64,000 nucleotides of DNA. It comes from Massilia putida (lineage in GTDB: Bacteria; Pseudomonadota; Gammaproteobacteria; Burkholderiales; Burkholderiaceae_D). Below are positions 24,973 through 34,994 of this stretch, piece after piece. The notes under the pieces are model-generated. The model saw only the letters and a list, made by a program, of their open reading frames with translations, did not search any database and was not told the origin of the DNA. A program made the translations under genes and the position numbers. Within the stretch, counting starts at the first letter, position 1. Every line of letters begins with the position of its first letter. The stretch spans positions 4,712,001 to 4,776,000 of the forward strand of contig NZ_CP019038.1 of assembly GCF_001941825.1 (NCBI RefSeq), in the 5' to 3' direction.

Positions 24973-26148
24973 ATGACAATCACTCGTTTCGTGCTGGCCG
25001 CCGCCTTCATCTCCACCGCCGCGACCGCGGCCGACGCCGCCCACCTCGAACGCTGGCGCAGCTATGCGGGCGTCAGCTGGGATGCGCCCCGCGACGGCAA
25101 CGACCCGGCGCCGTTTGCGAACGCCGTGAACGCGCCCATCGCCGGCATCCATTTCGACGCCGTCGGCCGCGCCTTTGTCAGCACGCCGCGCCTCGTCGCG
25201 GCCGACGCGCCGGCCACGCTGAGCATCCTCGACACCCACGCCACGACGGGCCCGGCACGTCTGACCGCATTCCCATCGCGGGAAGCCAATGCGGTGGCGG
25301 GCGCACCGGCCACCCATCTGCGCAATGTGCTCGGCTTTCATATCGATCACCGCAACGGCTGGCTGTGGGCGCTCGACCAGGGCTTCGTGGCGGGCGAGGC
25401 CGAAGCGCCGGCCGGCGGGCAAAAGATCGTCGTGTTCGACGTGCGCACGGGGAAGGTCGTCCGGACGATCGGCCTCGACACGGTCGCGGACCGCAAGGGC
25501 AGCTTCCTGAACGACATCGTCGTCGACGAGGTCCGCCGGATCGCCTATGTGTCCGACAGCGGCCTGCGCAGCGCGCCGGACAACCGGGCCGGCATCATCG
25601 TCGTCGACTACTTGTCGGGCCGCGCGCGGCGCGTGCTCGACCGGCATCCGGCCGTGCTGCCGCAGCCGGGCGCGAAGGTCGTGTCGCACGGCGCGGAAGT
25701 GTGGCCCGGCAAGCCGCTCGTGCTGGGCGTGAACGGCATCGCCTTGTCGCCGGACGGGAACACGCTGTACTGGACGGTGACGACCGGCACGCACGCGTAC
25801 GCGATCCCGACGGCGCCGCTGCGCGATCCGCATGCGCGCCCGGCCATGCTCGCGACCCGCGTGCGCGACCTGGGCGACGTGGGCGGCAACACGGACGGCA
25901 TCGTCACGGACCAGGCCGGCAACCTCTACATCACGGACGTGACCCGCAACGGCATCGTGCGCTACGACCCGCACACGGGGACGCTGGCGCTGCAGGCGGC
26001 CAGCGACGGCGTGCGCTGGCCGGACACGCCGGCGATCGGGCCGGACGGCGATGTCGTGTTCACGGCCAGCAACTTGAACGGGCACTTTGCCGGGCAGGTC
26101 AAGCCGGGCGAAGAGCGTTACGAGTTGTGGCGGTTGAAGCGCGATTGA
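24973..26148 (+). CDS. Exported major-royal-jelly (Yellow)-family protein
   Basis: A 391-residue protein with a signal peptide ending near ATAADA. It is followed by a beta-propeller-like sequence of the MRJP/Yellow family (FLNDIVVDEVRRIAYVSDSG, GVNGIALSPDGNTLYWT, GNTDGIVTDQAGNLYITDV). Bacterial members are sometimes annotated as dopachrome tautomerase-related or gluconolactonase-like, but the role is unproven. It is probably co-transcribed with the SDR gene, so both may act on the same small substrate, one in each compartment. It starts with an ATG after TGGGAG. Confidence 0.88.
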   Translation: MTITRFVLAAAFISTAATAADAAHLERWRSYAGVSWDAPRDGNDPAPFANAVNAPIAGIHFDAVGRAFVSTPRLVAADAPATLSILDTHATTGPARLTAFPSREANAVAGAPATHLRNVLGFHIDHRNGWLWALDQGFVAGEAEAPAGGQKIVVFDVRTGKVVRTIGLDTVADRKGSFLNDIVVDEVRRIAYVSDSGLRSAPDNRAGIIVVDYLSGRARRVLDRHPAVLPQPGAKVVSHGAEVWPGKPLVLGVNGIALSPDGNTLYWTVTTGTHAYAIPTAPLRDPHARPAMLATRVRDLGDVGGNTDGIVTDQAGNLYITDVTRNGIVRYDPHTGTLALQAASDGVRWPDTPAIGPDGDVVFTASNLNGHFAGQVKPGEERYELWRLKRD

Positions 26149-26154
26149 CAGGAT

Positions 26155-26664
26155 TCATTCCGACGCCTGCGGCCTTGCCAGGCTGCGCAGCTGATATCGC
26201 TCGCTGTCCGCGAACAGGAAAGTTTCGGAAAAGGTGAGCCTGCCCGTATCCCGCGCCAACTGTTGCGGGGCCGGCAGCGGCGAGCTGCGCCGCACCGAGG
26301 CCAGTGCGATCTCGGACGCATCCGGATCGCGCGAGCGCTGCACGGCCACGTCCGCCAGTTGGCCGTCGCGGTCGACCGTGATCTCGAGCACGACGACGGC
26401 CGGCAGCATCGGCGGCAATGTGCCGGCATAGACGCGATCGGGATTGTGTTCGGCCACGTGGCGCGCGACCTGGGTCTTGTAGTCGTCCAGGCCGGCGGGC
26501 GCGGGCGCTGTCGGCGTGGCGGGTGTGGCGGGATGGAAGATGCGTGTCGCGGCGTGCTCGACGGAAGAGGTGACCGTGCTCGCGGCCGTCCGCACGCTCG
26601 AGCATCCGCTCAAGCCTGCGGTCGATATGATGAGAACCAGGCCTGTGCGGATGATCGTGTTCAT
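26155..26664 (-). CDS. Lipoprotein with TonB-C-like domain
   Basis: A 169-residue lipoprotein. The ATG at 26664 opens a signal with lipobox LSGC (Cys at about residue 20). The C-terminal part resembles a TonB/TolA C-terminal fold (VLEITVDRDGQLADVAVQRS then ASVRRSSPLPAP), lacking the long proline-rich spacer of true TonB. It starts one base after the trpC stop (TGA-C-ATG), so it is the last gene of the trp transcript even though no link to tryptophan is evident. Function unknown. Confidence 0.75.
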   Translation of the reverse strand: MNTIIRTGLVLIISTAGLSGCSSVRTAASTVTSSVEHAATRIFHPATPATPTAPAPAGLDDYKTQVARHVAEHNPDRVYAGTLPPMLPAVVVLEITVDRDGQLADVAVQRSRDPDASEIALASVRRSSPLPAPQQLARDTGRLTFSETFLFADSERYQLRSLARPQASE

Positions 26665-26665
26665 G

Positions 26666-27466
26666 TCAGTCAAATAAACGCTTGAGTTCCGTGCCGGGAT
26701 CGGGCGCGCGCATGAACGCTTCGCCCACGAGGAACGCGTGCACGTTGGCGTCGCGCATGCGCTTGACGTCGGCGGGCGCCAGGATGGCGGACTCGGTGAC
26801 CACGAGGCGCTCCGCCGGAATGCGCGGCAGCAGGCCGATGGTCGTGTCGAGCGTGACCTCGAAGGTGCGCAGGTTGCGGTTGTTGATGCCCAGCAGGCGC
26901 GTGTTGAGCTTCAGCGCCGCATCCAGTTCGTCGCCGTCATGCACTTCGACCAGCACATCCATGCCGAGTTCCCGGGCACATGCTTCCAGATCCGCCATCA
27001 AACCATGATCCAGCGCAGCGACGATCAGCAGAATCGCGTCCGCGCCCATCGCCCGCGCTTCGTACACCTGGTACGGGTCGACGATGAAATCCTTGCGGAT
27101 GACGGGCAGGTCGCACGCGGCGCGCGCCTGTTTCAGGTACTCGGGCGAGCCCTGGAAGAATTGCACGTCGGTCAGCACGGACAGGCACGATGCGCCGCCC
27201 GCGGCATAGCTCTGGGCGATCTCGGCCGGACGGAAATCGGCGCGGATCACGCCCTTCGACGGCGACGCCTTTTTCACTTCGGCGATCACGCCGGCGCGGC
27301 CCGCGTCGATGGTGCGGCGCAGGCTCGCCTCGAAGCCGCGCAGGCCGGCGCGCAGCGCGGCATCGCTTTCGACGTCGCGGCGCAGGCTGTTGAAATCGCG
27401 CTGCCGTTTTGCCGCGGCGACTTCGGTGGCTTTGACGTCGAGGATCTTGTTCAGGATATCGGACAT
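26666..27466 (-). CDS. trpC: Indole-3-glycerol phosphate synthase
   Basis: A 266-residue TIM-barrel enzyme that converts carboxyphenylamino-deoxyribulose phosphate to indole-3-glycerol phosphate. Family signatures are [18 protein letters not shown] (with the catalytic Lys), [37 protein letters not shown] and [10 protein letters not shown]. Length is normal, and it is not fused to trpF. It sits after a LysE-type gene in the minus-strand trp operon, separated by nine nt. It is secure. Confidence 0.97.
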   Translation of the reverse strand: MSDILNKILDVKATEVAAAKRQRDFNSLRRDVESDAALRAGLRGFEASLRRTIDAGRAGVIAEVKKASPSKGVIRADFRPAEIAQSYAAGGASCLSVLTDVQFFQGSPEYLKQARAACDLPVIRKDFIVDPYQVYEARAMGADAILLIVAALDHGLMADLEACARELGMDVLVEVHDGDELDAALKLNTRLLGINNRNLRTFEVTLDTTIGLLPRIPAERLVVTESAILAPADVKRMRDANVHAFLVGEAFMRAPDPGTELKRLFD

Positions 27467-27475
27467 GGTGGACCT

Positions 27476-28111
27476 TCAGTGTTGTTTCGCCAGCGCCAGC
27501 TTGACGCCGAGCCAGACGAACAGGCCGCCCGTGGCGCGGTTGAGCCATAGCGTGACGGCGGGGTTCAGTTTCAGGCGCGTGCTGGCCGTTGCGGTGAACA
27601 GGGCCAGGCCGTTACACCACAACATGCCGTTGACGTTGAAGATGGCGCCGAGGATGAGGAAGGCGAGCGCCTTGTGCGGCGCGTTCGTATCGATGAATTG
27701 CGGGACGAAGGCGAGGAAGAACAACGCCACTTTCGGATTCAGCACGTTCGTCAGGATGCCTTGCGCGTAGATGCGGCGCAGGGGCAGCGGCGCGAGTGCG
27801 GGCGGTGTCGTGGCGCCGGCGCCGCGTTTGCTGAGCAGCATGCCGACGGCCAGGTACAGGATGTACGCGGCGCCCAGCAGCTTGACGATGGTGAACGCGG
27901 CGGCGGACGTCGCGAGGATCGCCGACAGGCCGAGCGCCGCGGCGACGATGTGCACGAAGGTGCCGGTCCCGATGCCCAGGGCCGCCGCGCTGCCGGCACG
28001 CCAGCCCTGCGTCGCGCTGCGCGTCATGATGAGCAGCGAATCCGGGCCCGGCATGATGTTCAGCAGCAGGCCGGAGACGACGAACAGCGGCAGGTCGTGG
28101 ATGCCGAACAT
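27476..28111 (-). CDS. LysE-family amino acid exporter
   Basis: A 211-residue LysE/RhtB-type exporter with about six membrane helices. The family N-terminal motif is visible in NIMPGPDSLLIMTRSATQGW with a Gly-rich helix after it (AGSAAALGIGTGTF), and ILTNVLNPKVALFFLAFVPQF is diagnostic. It begins one base after the trpD stop (TGA-C-ATG) and lies between trpD and trpC. This suggests export of an aromatic amino acid or intermediate when the pathway is highly expressed; that substrate is inference. Confidence 0.9.
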   Translation of the reverse strand: MFGIHDLPLFVVSGLLLNIMPGPDSLLIMTRSATQGWRAGSAAALGIGTGTFVHIVAAALGLSAILATSAAAFTIVKLLGAAYILYLAVGMLLSKRGAGATTPPALAPLPLRRIYAQGILTNVLNPKVALFFLAFVPQFIDTNAPHKALAFLILGAIFNVNGMLWCNGLALFTATASTRLKLNPAVTLWLNRATGGLFVWLGVKLALAKQH

Positions 28112-28112
28112 G

Positions 28113-29147
28113 TCAGTTCGCCGCGCCCAGCGATCGCGTGACGTTCACGAACTGGTCGAGCTTCGCCAGCGCCGCGCCCGATGCGATGGCGGTGCGCGCG
28201 CGCTGCAGGCCGTCCTCGATGGACGCCGCCACGCCGGCCGCGTACAAGGCCGTGCCCGCATTCAGCGCGACGATGTCGTGCGCCGGACCCGGTTCGCCGC
28301 GCAGCGCTTCCATGATGCGCGCCTTGGATTCCGCCGCGTCGGCCACCTTCAGGTTGCGGCTGGCGACCATCGCGAGGCCGAAGTCTTCCGGGTGGATCTC
28401 GTATTCGCGGATCTCGCCGTTCACGAGTTCACCCACCATCGTGCCGGCGCCCAGCGAGACTTCGTCCATGTTGTCGCGGCCCCAGACGACGAGCGCGTGC
28501 TGGGCGCCGAGGCGCTGCAGTACGCGCACCTGGATGCCGACGAGGTCCGGATGGAACACGCCCATCAGGATGTTCGGCGCGCCGGCCGGATTCGTCAGCG
28601 GGCCGAGGATGTTGAAGATGCTGCGCACGCCCATCTCGCGCCGGACCGCCGCGACGTTCTTCATGGCCGCGTGGTGGTTCGGGGCGAACATGAAGCCGAT
28701 GCCGGTCTGCGCGATCGACTGGGCGATCTGCTCGGGTTTCAGGTCGATCTGCGCGCCCAGCGATTCGATGACGTCCGCGCTGCCGGACGACGACGACACG
28801 CTGCGCCCGCCGTGCTTCGCGACGCGCGCGCCGGCGGCGGCGGCTACGAACATCGACGCGGTCGAGATATTGAAAGTGTGCGCACCGTCGCCGCCGGTAC
28901 CGACGATGTCGACGAGGTGCGTCGTGTCGGCCATCGGCACCTTGGTGGAGAATTCGCGCATCACCTGCGCGGCGGCGGTGATCTCGCCGATGGTTTCCTT
29001 CTTCACGCGCAGGCCCATCGTCAGCGCGGCGACCATCGTCGGCGAGATTTCGCCGGACATGATCTGGCGGAAGAGATGCAGCATCTCGTCGTGGAAGATT
29101 TCGCGGTGTTCGATGCAGCGGAGGAGGGCTTCTTGAGGGGTGATCAT
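28113..29147 (-). CDS. trpD: Anthranilate phosphoribosyltransferase
   Basis: A 344-residue enzyme that transfers phosphoribose from PRPP to anthranilate. The PRPP site is [18 protein letters not shown], with [18 protein letters not shown] and [20 protein letters not shown], all standard. The ATG at 29147 ([18 protein letters not shown]) is preferred to one 33 nt upstream. It is separated from trpG by a 101-bp inverted-repeat element, unlike the otherwise tight spacing in this operon. Confidence 0.97.
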   Translation of the reverse strand: MITPQEALLRCIEHREIFHDEMLHLFRQIMSGEISPTMVAALTMGLRVKKETIGEITAAAQVMREFSTKVPMADTTHLVDIVGTGGDGAHTFNISTASMFVAAAAGARVAKHGGRSVSSSSGSADVIESLGAQIDLKPEQIAQSIAQTGIGFMFAPNHHAAMKNVAAVRREMGVRSIFNILGPLTNPAGAPNILMGVFHPDLVGIQVRVLQRLGAQHALVVWGRDNMDEVSLGAGTMVGELVNGEIREYEIHPEDFGLAMVASRNLKVADAAESKARIMEALRGEPGPAHDIVALNAGTALYAAGVAASIEDGLQRARTAIASGAALAKLDQFVNVTRSLGAAN

Positions 29148-29193
29148 GGCAGGTCCAGTTTTGGAATTCAGTTTGGCCACGCGGCCTTCGAAT

Positions 29194-29294
29194 CGTCATT
29201 CCCGCGGAAGCGGGAATCCATAGACAGTCTGCAGCTTCGCGAAATTAACGACTTCGGACGCTCAGCATGGGTTCCCGCTTTCGCGGGAACGACG
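29194..29294. repeat. Inverted-repeat (REP/MITE-like) element between trpG and trpD
   Basis: Two 28-bp arms face each other: the left (29194-29221) carries CATTCCCGCGGAAGCGGGAA and the right (29267-29294) carries TTCCCGCTTTCGCGGGAACG. Each arm is itself a small hairpin, and together they form a larger imperfect palindrome. Such paired arms are typical of dispersed extragenic repeats. Transcribed within the operon, it could fold and affect mRNA decay. Confidence 0.75.
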
Positions 29295-29318
29295 GCGGGT
29301 GCGGGGCTGTCGCTCGTG

Positions 29319-29882
<564 letters not shown>

Positions 29883-29883
29883 G

Positions 29884-31380
29884 TCAGATCTCCCCATCCA
29901 GTCCGTCTTGCACTTGCTCGGCCGCGCGCAGCACGGCGCGCGCCTTGTTTTCCGTTTCCAGCCATTCCATCTCGGGGATGGAATCCGCGACGATGCCCGC
30001 CGCGGCCTGCACGTACAGGTTGCCGTCCTTGATCACGCCCGTGCGGATCGCGATCGCCACGTCCATCTCGCCGCCGAACGACAGGTAGCCGCAGGCGCCG
30101 CCGTAGATGCCGCGCTTCACGGGCTCCAGCTCGTCGATGACTTCCATCGCGCGCACTTTCGGCGCACCCGTCAGCGTGCCGGCGGGGAAGGTGGCGCGCA
30201 GCACGTCCAGGTTCGACATGCCGTCCTTCAAAGTGCCTTCGACGTTGGAGACGATGTGTTGCACGTGCGAGTACTTTTCGATCACCATCTGGTCCGTGAC
30301 TTTCACGCTGCCCGTCTTGGCGATGCGGCCGATGTCGTTGCGGGCCAGGTCGATCAGCATCACGTGTTCCGCCACTTCCTTCGGATCGTTCAGCAGTTCG
30401 TGCGCCAGCTCGGCGTCGCGTTCCGGCGTCGAACCGCGCGTGCGGGTGCCGGCGATGGGGCGCAGCGTAACTTTGCGCTCGCCATTCGCTTCCTTCTCGT
30501 TGCGCACGAGGATCTCCGGAGAGCTGCCCACGATCTGCATGTCGCCGAAGTTATAGTAGTACATGTACGGCGACGGATTCAGCGAACGCAGGGCGCGGTA
30601 CAGCGACAGCGGCGAATCCACGTACGGCTTGCGGATGCGCTGGCCGATCTGCACCTGCATCAGGTCGCCGGCCATCACGTATTCCTTCGCGACGGCGACG
30701 GCCTTCAGATAGTCTTCCTTGCTGAACTCGCGGACCGCTTCCGTGCGGACCGACCCCGACGTGACGGGCGCGTCGACGGTCCGGCGCAGCATCACGCGCA
30801 GGTCTTTCAGCCGCTGGCGCGCCTTGTTGAAGGCTTCGGGCTGCCCCGGATCGGCATAGACGATCAGGTACAGCTTGCCGGACAGGTTGTCGATGACGGC
30901 CAGTTCCTCCGTCACCAGCAGCTGGATTTCCGGCAGGCCCAGGTCGTCCTTCGGTGCGCTGTGCGCCAGCTTCTTCTCGATGTGGCGCACGGTGTCGTAG
31001 CCGAAGTAGCCGGCCAGGCCGCCGCAGAAGCGCGGCATGCCGGGGCGCAGCGCGACCTTGAAGCGCGCTTGATAGGCCTCGACGAAGTCGAGCGGATTGC
31101 CTTCGTGCGTCTCGATGACTTCCCCGTTCTTCTCGACCGTCGTGACGTTGCCGCGCGTGCGCAGCAGCGTCTTGGCCGGCAGGCCGATGAAGGAGTAGCG
31201 ACCGAAGCGTTCGCCGCCGACCACGGACTCGAGCAGGAACGTGTTCTTGCCGGCGTCCTGGCTCTGGGCCAGCTTCAGGTACAGCGTGAGCGGGGTTTCG
31301 AGATCGGCAAATGCTTCCGCGATCAGGGGGATACGGTTATAGCCTTGCGTGGCGAGCGATTTGAATTCGAGTTCGGTCAT
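29884..31380 (-). CDS. trpE: Anthranilate synthase component I
   Basis: A 498-residue chorismate-utilising enzyme making anthranilate with TrpG. The tryptophan feedback site element [15 protein letters not shown] is present, so allosteric inhibition is expected. Catalytic segments are [22 protein letters not shown] and [18 protein letters not shown]. The ATG at 31380 ([16 protein letters not shown]) has GGAG upstream. Above it lie a Trp-rich leader peptide and a T-tailed hairpin, so transcription is probably also controlled by attenuation. Confidence 0.97.
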   Translation of the reverse strand: MTELEFKSLATQGYNRIPLIAEAFADLETPLTLYLKLAQSQDAGKNTFLLESVVGGERFGRYSFIGLPAKTLLRTRGNVTTVEKNGEVIETHEGNPLDFVEAYQARFKVALRPGMPRFCGGLAGYFGYDTVRHIEKKLAHSAPKDDLGLPEIQLLVTEELAVIDNLSGKLYLIVYADPGQPEAFNKARQRLKDLRVMLRRTVDAPVTSGSVRTEAVREFSKEDYLKAVAVAKEYVMAGDLMQVQIGQRIRKPYVDSPLSLYRALRSLNPSPYMYYYNFGDMQIVGSSPEILVRNEKEANGERKVTLRPIAGTRTRGSTPERDAELAHELLNDPKEVAEHVMLIDLARNDIGRIAKTGSVKVTDQMVIEKYSHVQHIVSNVEGTLKDGMSNLDVLRATFPAGTLTGAPKVRAMEVIDELEPVKRGIYGGACGYLSFGGEMDVAIAIRTGVIKDGNLYVQAAAGIVADSIPEMEWLETENKARAVLRAAEQVQDGLDGEI

Positions 31381-31429
31381 GCTTTTCTCCGGGCCGCCCG
31401 CAGGGAGGGGAACGGGCGGCGATTTCTTC

Positions 31430-31474
31430 AAAAAAACCTGCCGGTTTCAGTGTGCACGAGGCGTGCACCGGCAG
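31430..31474 (-). terminator. Candidate trp attenuator terminator
   Basis: On the minus strand CTGCCGGT (31467-31474) pairs with ACCGGCAG (31438-31445) and is followed by GG and a seven-T run, 49 nt before the trpE start. A competing hairpin GTGCACG/CGTGCAC lies inside and shares two bases with the outer stem. The hairpin starts 13 nt past the stop of the Trp-rich leader. This is the expected position for an attenuator. Confidence 0.75.
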
Positions 31475-31487
31475 CAATCAGCTTGGG

Positions 31488-31574
31488 TCAGATGGACCAG
31501 GATTGCCAGCGTCGCCACAGCCAGGCCTCATGGGCACCGGTTGGGTTGACGATGTGTTTTTTGGCGAAAAACAT
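31488..31574 (-). CDS. trpL: trp operon leader peptide
   Basis: A 28-codon frame starting ATG at 31574 and ending TGA at 31488. The last third reads AWLWRRWQSWSI, so four of nine consecutive residues are tryptophan (positions 18, 20, 23 and 26). The stop is followed closely by the terminator hairpin and trpE. Ribosomes stalling at these codons when Trp-tRNA is scarce would change RNA folding and let transcription reach trpE, as in enteric trp attenuation. The ribosome site is weak, and the start lies only 12 nt past the gph stop, so translation may be coupled to gph. The peptide itself needs no other function. Confidence 0.85.
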   Translation of the reverse strand: MFFAKKHIVNPTGAHEAWLWRRWQSWSI

Positions 31575-31586
31575 GGAGTAGATGGT

Positions 31587-32297
31587 TTAGGAGTTGGCCA
31601 CGTTATGGGCGCTGATCAGTTTAGCCGCTTCGAGCAGCGAATCAACTATACCATCGGAATTAATACTTTGCACAGGTTTTCCGTGGTTGTAGCCATACGG
31701 GACCGACAACACGAAGCAACCGGCCGCGCGCGCGGCCTCGGCGTCGTTGCTGGAGTCGCCGATCGCGACCACGCGCGCCGGCTCCACGTCGAAGTCGCGG
31801 CACACCTGCAGCAGCGGCATCGGATGGGGTTTCTTGCGCGGGAACGAGTCGCCGCCGTACACCAGTTCGAAGTAGGGTGCGAGACCCTTCTTCGCCAGCA
31901 GAGGTAACGTGAACGCGACGGGTTTGTTCGTCACGCATGCGAGGCGCAGGCCCAGGTCCTTCAGGGCCTGCAAGCCTTCGATCACGTGCGGGTACAAGGT
32001 CGCGCGTTCGCCGTTGATGGCCAGGTAGTGGCGCTGGTACGCGGCCATCGCGTCGCCGAACACGGCGTCGATGCGGGCCGGGTCGAAGTCGAGGGCCAGT
32101 ACGTCACGGATCAGCTTTTCCGATCCCTTGCCGACCATCGGTTCGATGATCTGCTGGGTGATCGGCGCCAGGCCGAATTGAGCGCGCATGCCGTTCAGCG
32201 CAAGCTCGAAATCCGGCACGGTGTGCAGCATCGTGCCGTCCAGGTCGATGATGGCGGCCCGGATCGCCGCCGCATTTGCCAACCCTTCGGCTTTCAT
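31587..32297 (-). CDS. gph: Phosphoglycolate phosphatase
   Basis: A 236-residue HAD-superfamily phosphatase that removes phosphate from 2-phosphoglycolate formed during DNA repair. Motif I is [15 protein letters not shown], motif II lies in [10 protein letters not shown], the conserved lysine is in [11 protein letters not shown] and motif IV is [16 protein letters not shown]. Its ATG overlaps the rpe stop by four bases (ATGA). The rpe-gph-trpE order is typical of betaproteobacteria. The trp leader peptide begins right after its stop. Confidence 0.95.
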   Translation of the reverse strand: MKAEGLANAAAIRAAIIDLDGTMLHTVPDFELALNGMRAQFGLAPITQQIIEPMVGKGSEKLIRDVLALDFDPARIDAVFGDAMAAYQRHYLAINGERATLYPHVIEGLQALKDLGLRLACVTNKPVAFTLPLLAKKGLAPYFELVYGGDSFPRKKPHPMPLLQVCRDFDVEPARVVAIGDSSNDAEAARAAGCFVLSVPYGYNHGKPVQSINSDGIVDSLLEAAKLISAHNVANS

Positions 32298-32977
32298 CGG
32301 GCGGCCTTCTGCGCGACGGTCGCCAGCTCGGCGCGCATGGCGTCGATGACGGCCTTGTAGTCCGGCTTGCCGAAGATGGCGGAACCGGCCACGAACGTGT
32401 CGGCGCCCGCTGCGGCGGCGGCCGCGATGTTGTCGGCCTTGATGCCGCCGTCGACCTCCAGCATGATGTCGCGGCCCGACTCATCGATCATGCGGCGCGC
32501 GAGCGCGATCTTTTTCAGCGCTTCCGGAATGAACGACTGGCCGCCGAAGCCCGGATTGACGGACATAATCAGGATCATGTCGATCTTGTCCATCACGTGT
32601 TCCAGGTGGTGCAGCGGGGTGCCCGGGTTGAACACGAGGCCGGCCTTGCAGCCGTTGTCGCGGATGAGCTGCAGGGTGCGGTCGATGTGTTCCGACGCTT
32701 CCGGGTGGAACGTGATGATGTCGGCGCCGGCCTTGGCGAAATCGGGGATGATGCGGTCGACCGGCTTGACCATCAGGTGGACGTCGATCGGCACCTGCAC
32801 GTGCGGACGGATGGCCTGGCACACCAGCGGGCCGATGGTCAGGTTGGGAACATAATGGTTGTCCATCACGTCGAAGTGGATGATGTCGGCGCCGGCGGCG
32901 ACGACGTTGCGCACTTCCTCGCCGAGGCGGGCGAAGTCTGCGGACAGGATGCTGGGAGCGATGCGGTAGGTAGTCAT
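32294..32977 (-). CDS. rpe: Ribulose-phosphate 3-epimerase
   Basis: A 227-residue TIM-barrel metalloenzyme interconverting ribulose-5-phosphate and xylulose-5-phosphate in the pentose phosphate pathway. Signatures are [55 protein letters not shown] and [10 protein letters not shown]. The ATG at 32977 is chosen, as a longer upstream frame has no support. It is the first gene of the rpe-gph-trp block and divergent from apaG. Confidence 0.97.
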   Translation of the reverse strand: MTTYRIAPSILSADFARLGEEVRNVVAAGADIIHFDVMDNHYVPNLTIGPLVCQAIRPHVQVPIDVHLMVKPVDRIIPDFAKAGADIITFHPEASEHIDRTLQLIRDNGCKAGLVFNPGTPLHHLEHVMDKIDMILIMSVNPGFGGQSFIPEALKKIALARRMIDESGRDIMLEVDGGIKADNIAAAAAAGADTFVAGSAIFGKPDYKAVIDAMRAELATVAQKAAR

Positions 32978-33092
32978 GGTCAAGCTGGGGTTGCTTTGGA
33001 CAAAGCCAGCATTGTACGCCGACACCGTGCTTTCGGCCGGCGTTGTATCATGTCGACCACGCGCTCTTTTGCCAATACAACAAGGAATACCC

Positions 33093-33467
33093 ATGCCCGT
33101 CTACGATTTCGCGATCACCGTCAGGACCCAATACCTGCCGGAGCAATCCCACCCGGACCGGACGCAGCATGTGTTTACCTACACCATCACGATCAAGAAC
33201 ACGGGCACCGTCGCGGCCCAGCTGATCTCGCGCCATTGGGTGATCACGGACGCCAACAACCAGGTGCAGGAGGTGCGGGGCCTGGGCGTCGTCGGCCACC
33301 AGCCGCTGCTGCAGCCGGGCGAACAGTTCGAATACACGAGTGGTACCCAGATGGAAACGCCGCAGGGGTCGATGGTCGGCGAGTATTTCTTCGTGGCCGA
33401 GGACGGACACCGCTTCGAGGTCAAGATCCCGGAGTTCGTGCTGTCGCTGCCGCACGCCCTGCATTAA
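33093..33467 (+). CDS. apaG: ApaG domain protein
   Basis: A 124-residue ApaG protein. The single immunoglobulin-like domain shows [36 protein letters not shown] and [16 protein letters not shown] with [14 protein letters not shown]. ApaG is linked to magnesium/cobalt resistance and diadenosine tetraphosphate handling in enterobacteria, but its chemistry is unsettled. The ATG at 33093 has AAGGAA upstream. It is divergent from rpe and faces a small minus-strand gene. Confidence 0.95.
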   Translation: MPVYDFAITVRTQYLPEQSHPDRTQHVFTYTITIKNTGTVAAQLISRHWVITDANNQVQEVRGLGVVGHQPLLQPGEQFEYTSGTQMETPQGSMVGEYFFVAEDGHRFEVKIPEFVLSLPHALH

Positions 33468-33480
33468 GCGCTTGAGCTGA

Positions 33481-33612
33481 TCAAGCGTCGGGCGTATCGT
33501 TTTTCCTGGCCGGGGGCGGTTGCTCGGGCTTGCGGCCGGAGAACATCGTCCACCACACGATGAAGACCAGCAAGAACAGGGCCGTACCGGCTTCCAACAT
33601 CAGTATCCACAT
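33481..33612 (-). CDS. 43-residue membrane protein
   Basis: A short gene starting MWILMLEAGTALFLLVFIVW and continuing WTMFSGRKP with a polar, proline-rich tail. It has one hydrophobic helix and a basic segment after it, which predicts a single-pass inner-membrane protein. A short GGA ribosome site precedes the ATG. It lies convergent to apaG and divergent from mltA. I recall similar short proteins near apaG/mltA in Burkholderiales, but this needs checking. Confidence 0.6.
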   Translation of the reverse strand: MWILMLEAGTALFLLVFIVWWTMFSGRKPEQPPPARKNDTPDA

Positions 33613-33631
33613 CTCGCATTCCTTATGGGCA

Positions 33632-33762
33632 CGTCGAAGAACCTGCTGCGCGTTGTCTCTTTGGTCTGCGATGCTCCGCTTCGGCGGACCGGCTGTACTC
33701 GCGTACAGCTGCGCTTCTCAACCAAATATGCTGCCGCTCGCGACGGTTTTTCAAGGTGCCCT
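33632..33762 (+). repeat. Shared leader element, copy upstream of mltA
   Basis: This stretch runs from CGTCGAAGAACCTGCTGCGC to the bases directly before the mltA ATG. Its two ends match, with few differences, the ends of 36300-36366 on the other strand, upstream of the MFS gene. It also contains an inner inverted repeat (GCTGTACTCGCGTACAGC). The 3' end supplies the mltA ribosome site (CAAGG). It looks like a mobile or duplicated 5' leader. Confidence 0.6.
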
Positions 33763-34983
33763 ATGTTTTCGACACGCCGCAGTGTACCCGCTTTATTGAC
33801 CGTCGTCGCCTTGCTGGCCGCCTGCACCACGGCGCCGCCGCAACAGCCGCCGCAGCCGAAACCGCCGATCAAGCTGCCGCCGCCCGTCGGACCCGTGACC
33901 GTGCCGCCGACGCAGCCCGCGCCACCGCCGGCGCCTTTGTTCACGCCCGTGACGTTCGACGCGCTGCCCGGCTGGCAGCAGGACGACCTGCGCCAAGCCT
34001 GGCCCGCGTTCCAGGCATCGTGCCGCGCGCTGGGCGCGAAGCCGGACTGGAAGGTGCCGTGCGCCGCCGGCAAGCTGGTCGACCCGGACGACGGTGCGGC
34101 CATCCGCCAGTATTTCGAGACGTATTTCGTGCCGAACCTCGTGCGTGCGCCCGACGGCGCGGACGCGGGCCTGATCACCGGTTACTACGAACCGATGCTG
34201 CACGGCGCGCGCCGGCGCGGCGGGCCATACCAGACGCCGCTCTATAAAGTGCCGGACGATCTGATCACCGTGGACCTGGCCAGCGTCTACCCGAGCCTGA
34301 AAGGCATGCGGCTGCGCGGGCGCCTCGTCGGCAAGACCGTCGTCCCGTACGGCACGCGCGCCGAGATCGAACGCACGCGCATCCCGGGCAAGGAACTGGT
34401 GTGGGTCGACGACCCGGTGGAGGCGTTCTTCCTCGAAGTGCAGGGCTCGGGCCGCGTACAGCTGGACGACGGCGAGACCGTGCGCATCGCCTACGCCGAC
34501 CAGAACGGCCATCCGTACAAGGCGATCGGCCGCTGGCTGATCGACCAGCACGAGCTGGCGCCCGGAGAGGCGACGGCGCAGGGTATCAAGGCGTGGATCG
34601 CCGCGCATCCGGAACGGCGCCAGGAACTCCTCGACGTCAACCCGAGCTACGTCTTCTTCCGCGAAGAGCGCCTGCTTGACCCGACCGTCGGCCCGAAAGG
34701 CGCGCTGGGCGTGCCGCTGACGCCTACGCGCTCCGTCGCCGTCGACCCGGCTTTCTTGCCGCTGGGCGCGCCGCTGTTCCTGGCGACGACGGAGCCGGCC
34801 GGCGACGCACCGATGCGGCGCCTCGTGATGGCGCAGGACACGGGCGGCGCCATCAAGGGCGCCGTGCGCGCGGACTTCTTCTTCGGCTTCGGCGGCCAGG
34901 CTGCCGACAACGCGGGCCGCATGAAGCAGCGGGGCCAGATCTGGGCGCTGTTGCCCCGGCCGGCCGAGGTGGCGACCCGCTGA
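33763..34983 (+). CDS. mltA: Membrane-bound lytic murein transglycosylase A
   Basis: A 406-residue lipoprotein that cuts peptidoglycan glycan strands with anhydromuropeptide formation. The lipobox LLAAC is at residues 17-21, followed by a long proline-rich linker typical of outer-membrane anchoring. The MltA domain contains TGYYEPMLHGARRRG, with a beta domain around VWVDDPVEAFFLEVQGSGR. The C-terminal 3D domain has MAQDTGGAIKGAVRADFF with its catalytic aspartate. The ATG at 33763 directly follows the leader element. It is secure. Confidence 0.95.
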   Translation: MFSTRRSVPALLTVVALLAACTTAPPQQPPQPKPPIKLPPPVGPVTVPPTQPAPPPAPLFTPVTFDALPGWQQDDLRQAWPAFQASCRALGAKPDWKVPCAAGKLVDPDDGAAIRQYFETYFVPNLVRAPDGADAGLITGYYEPMLHGARRRGGPYQTPLYKVPDDLITVDLASVYPSLKGMRLRGRLVGKTVVPYGTRAEIERTRIPGKELVWVDDPVEAFFLEVQGSGRVQLDDGETVRIAYADQNGHPYKAIGRWLIDQHELAPGEATAQGIKAWIAAHPERRQELLDVNPSYVFFREERLLDPTVGPKGALGVPLTPTRSVAVDPAFLPLGAPLFLATTEPAGDAPMRRLVMAQDTGGAIKGAVRADFFFGFGGQAADNAGRMKQRGQIWALLPRPAEVATR

Positions 34984-34994
34984 TCACTGCCTGC

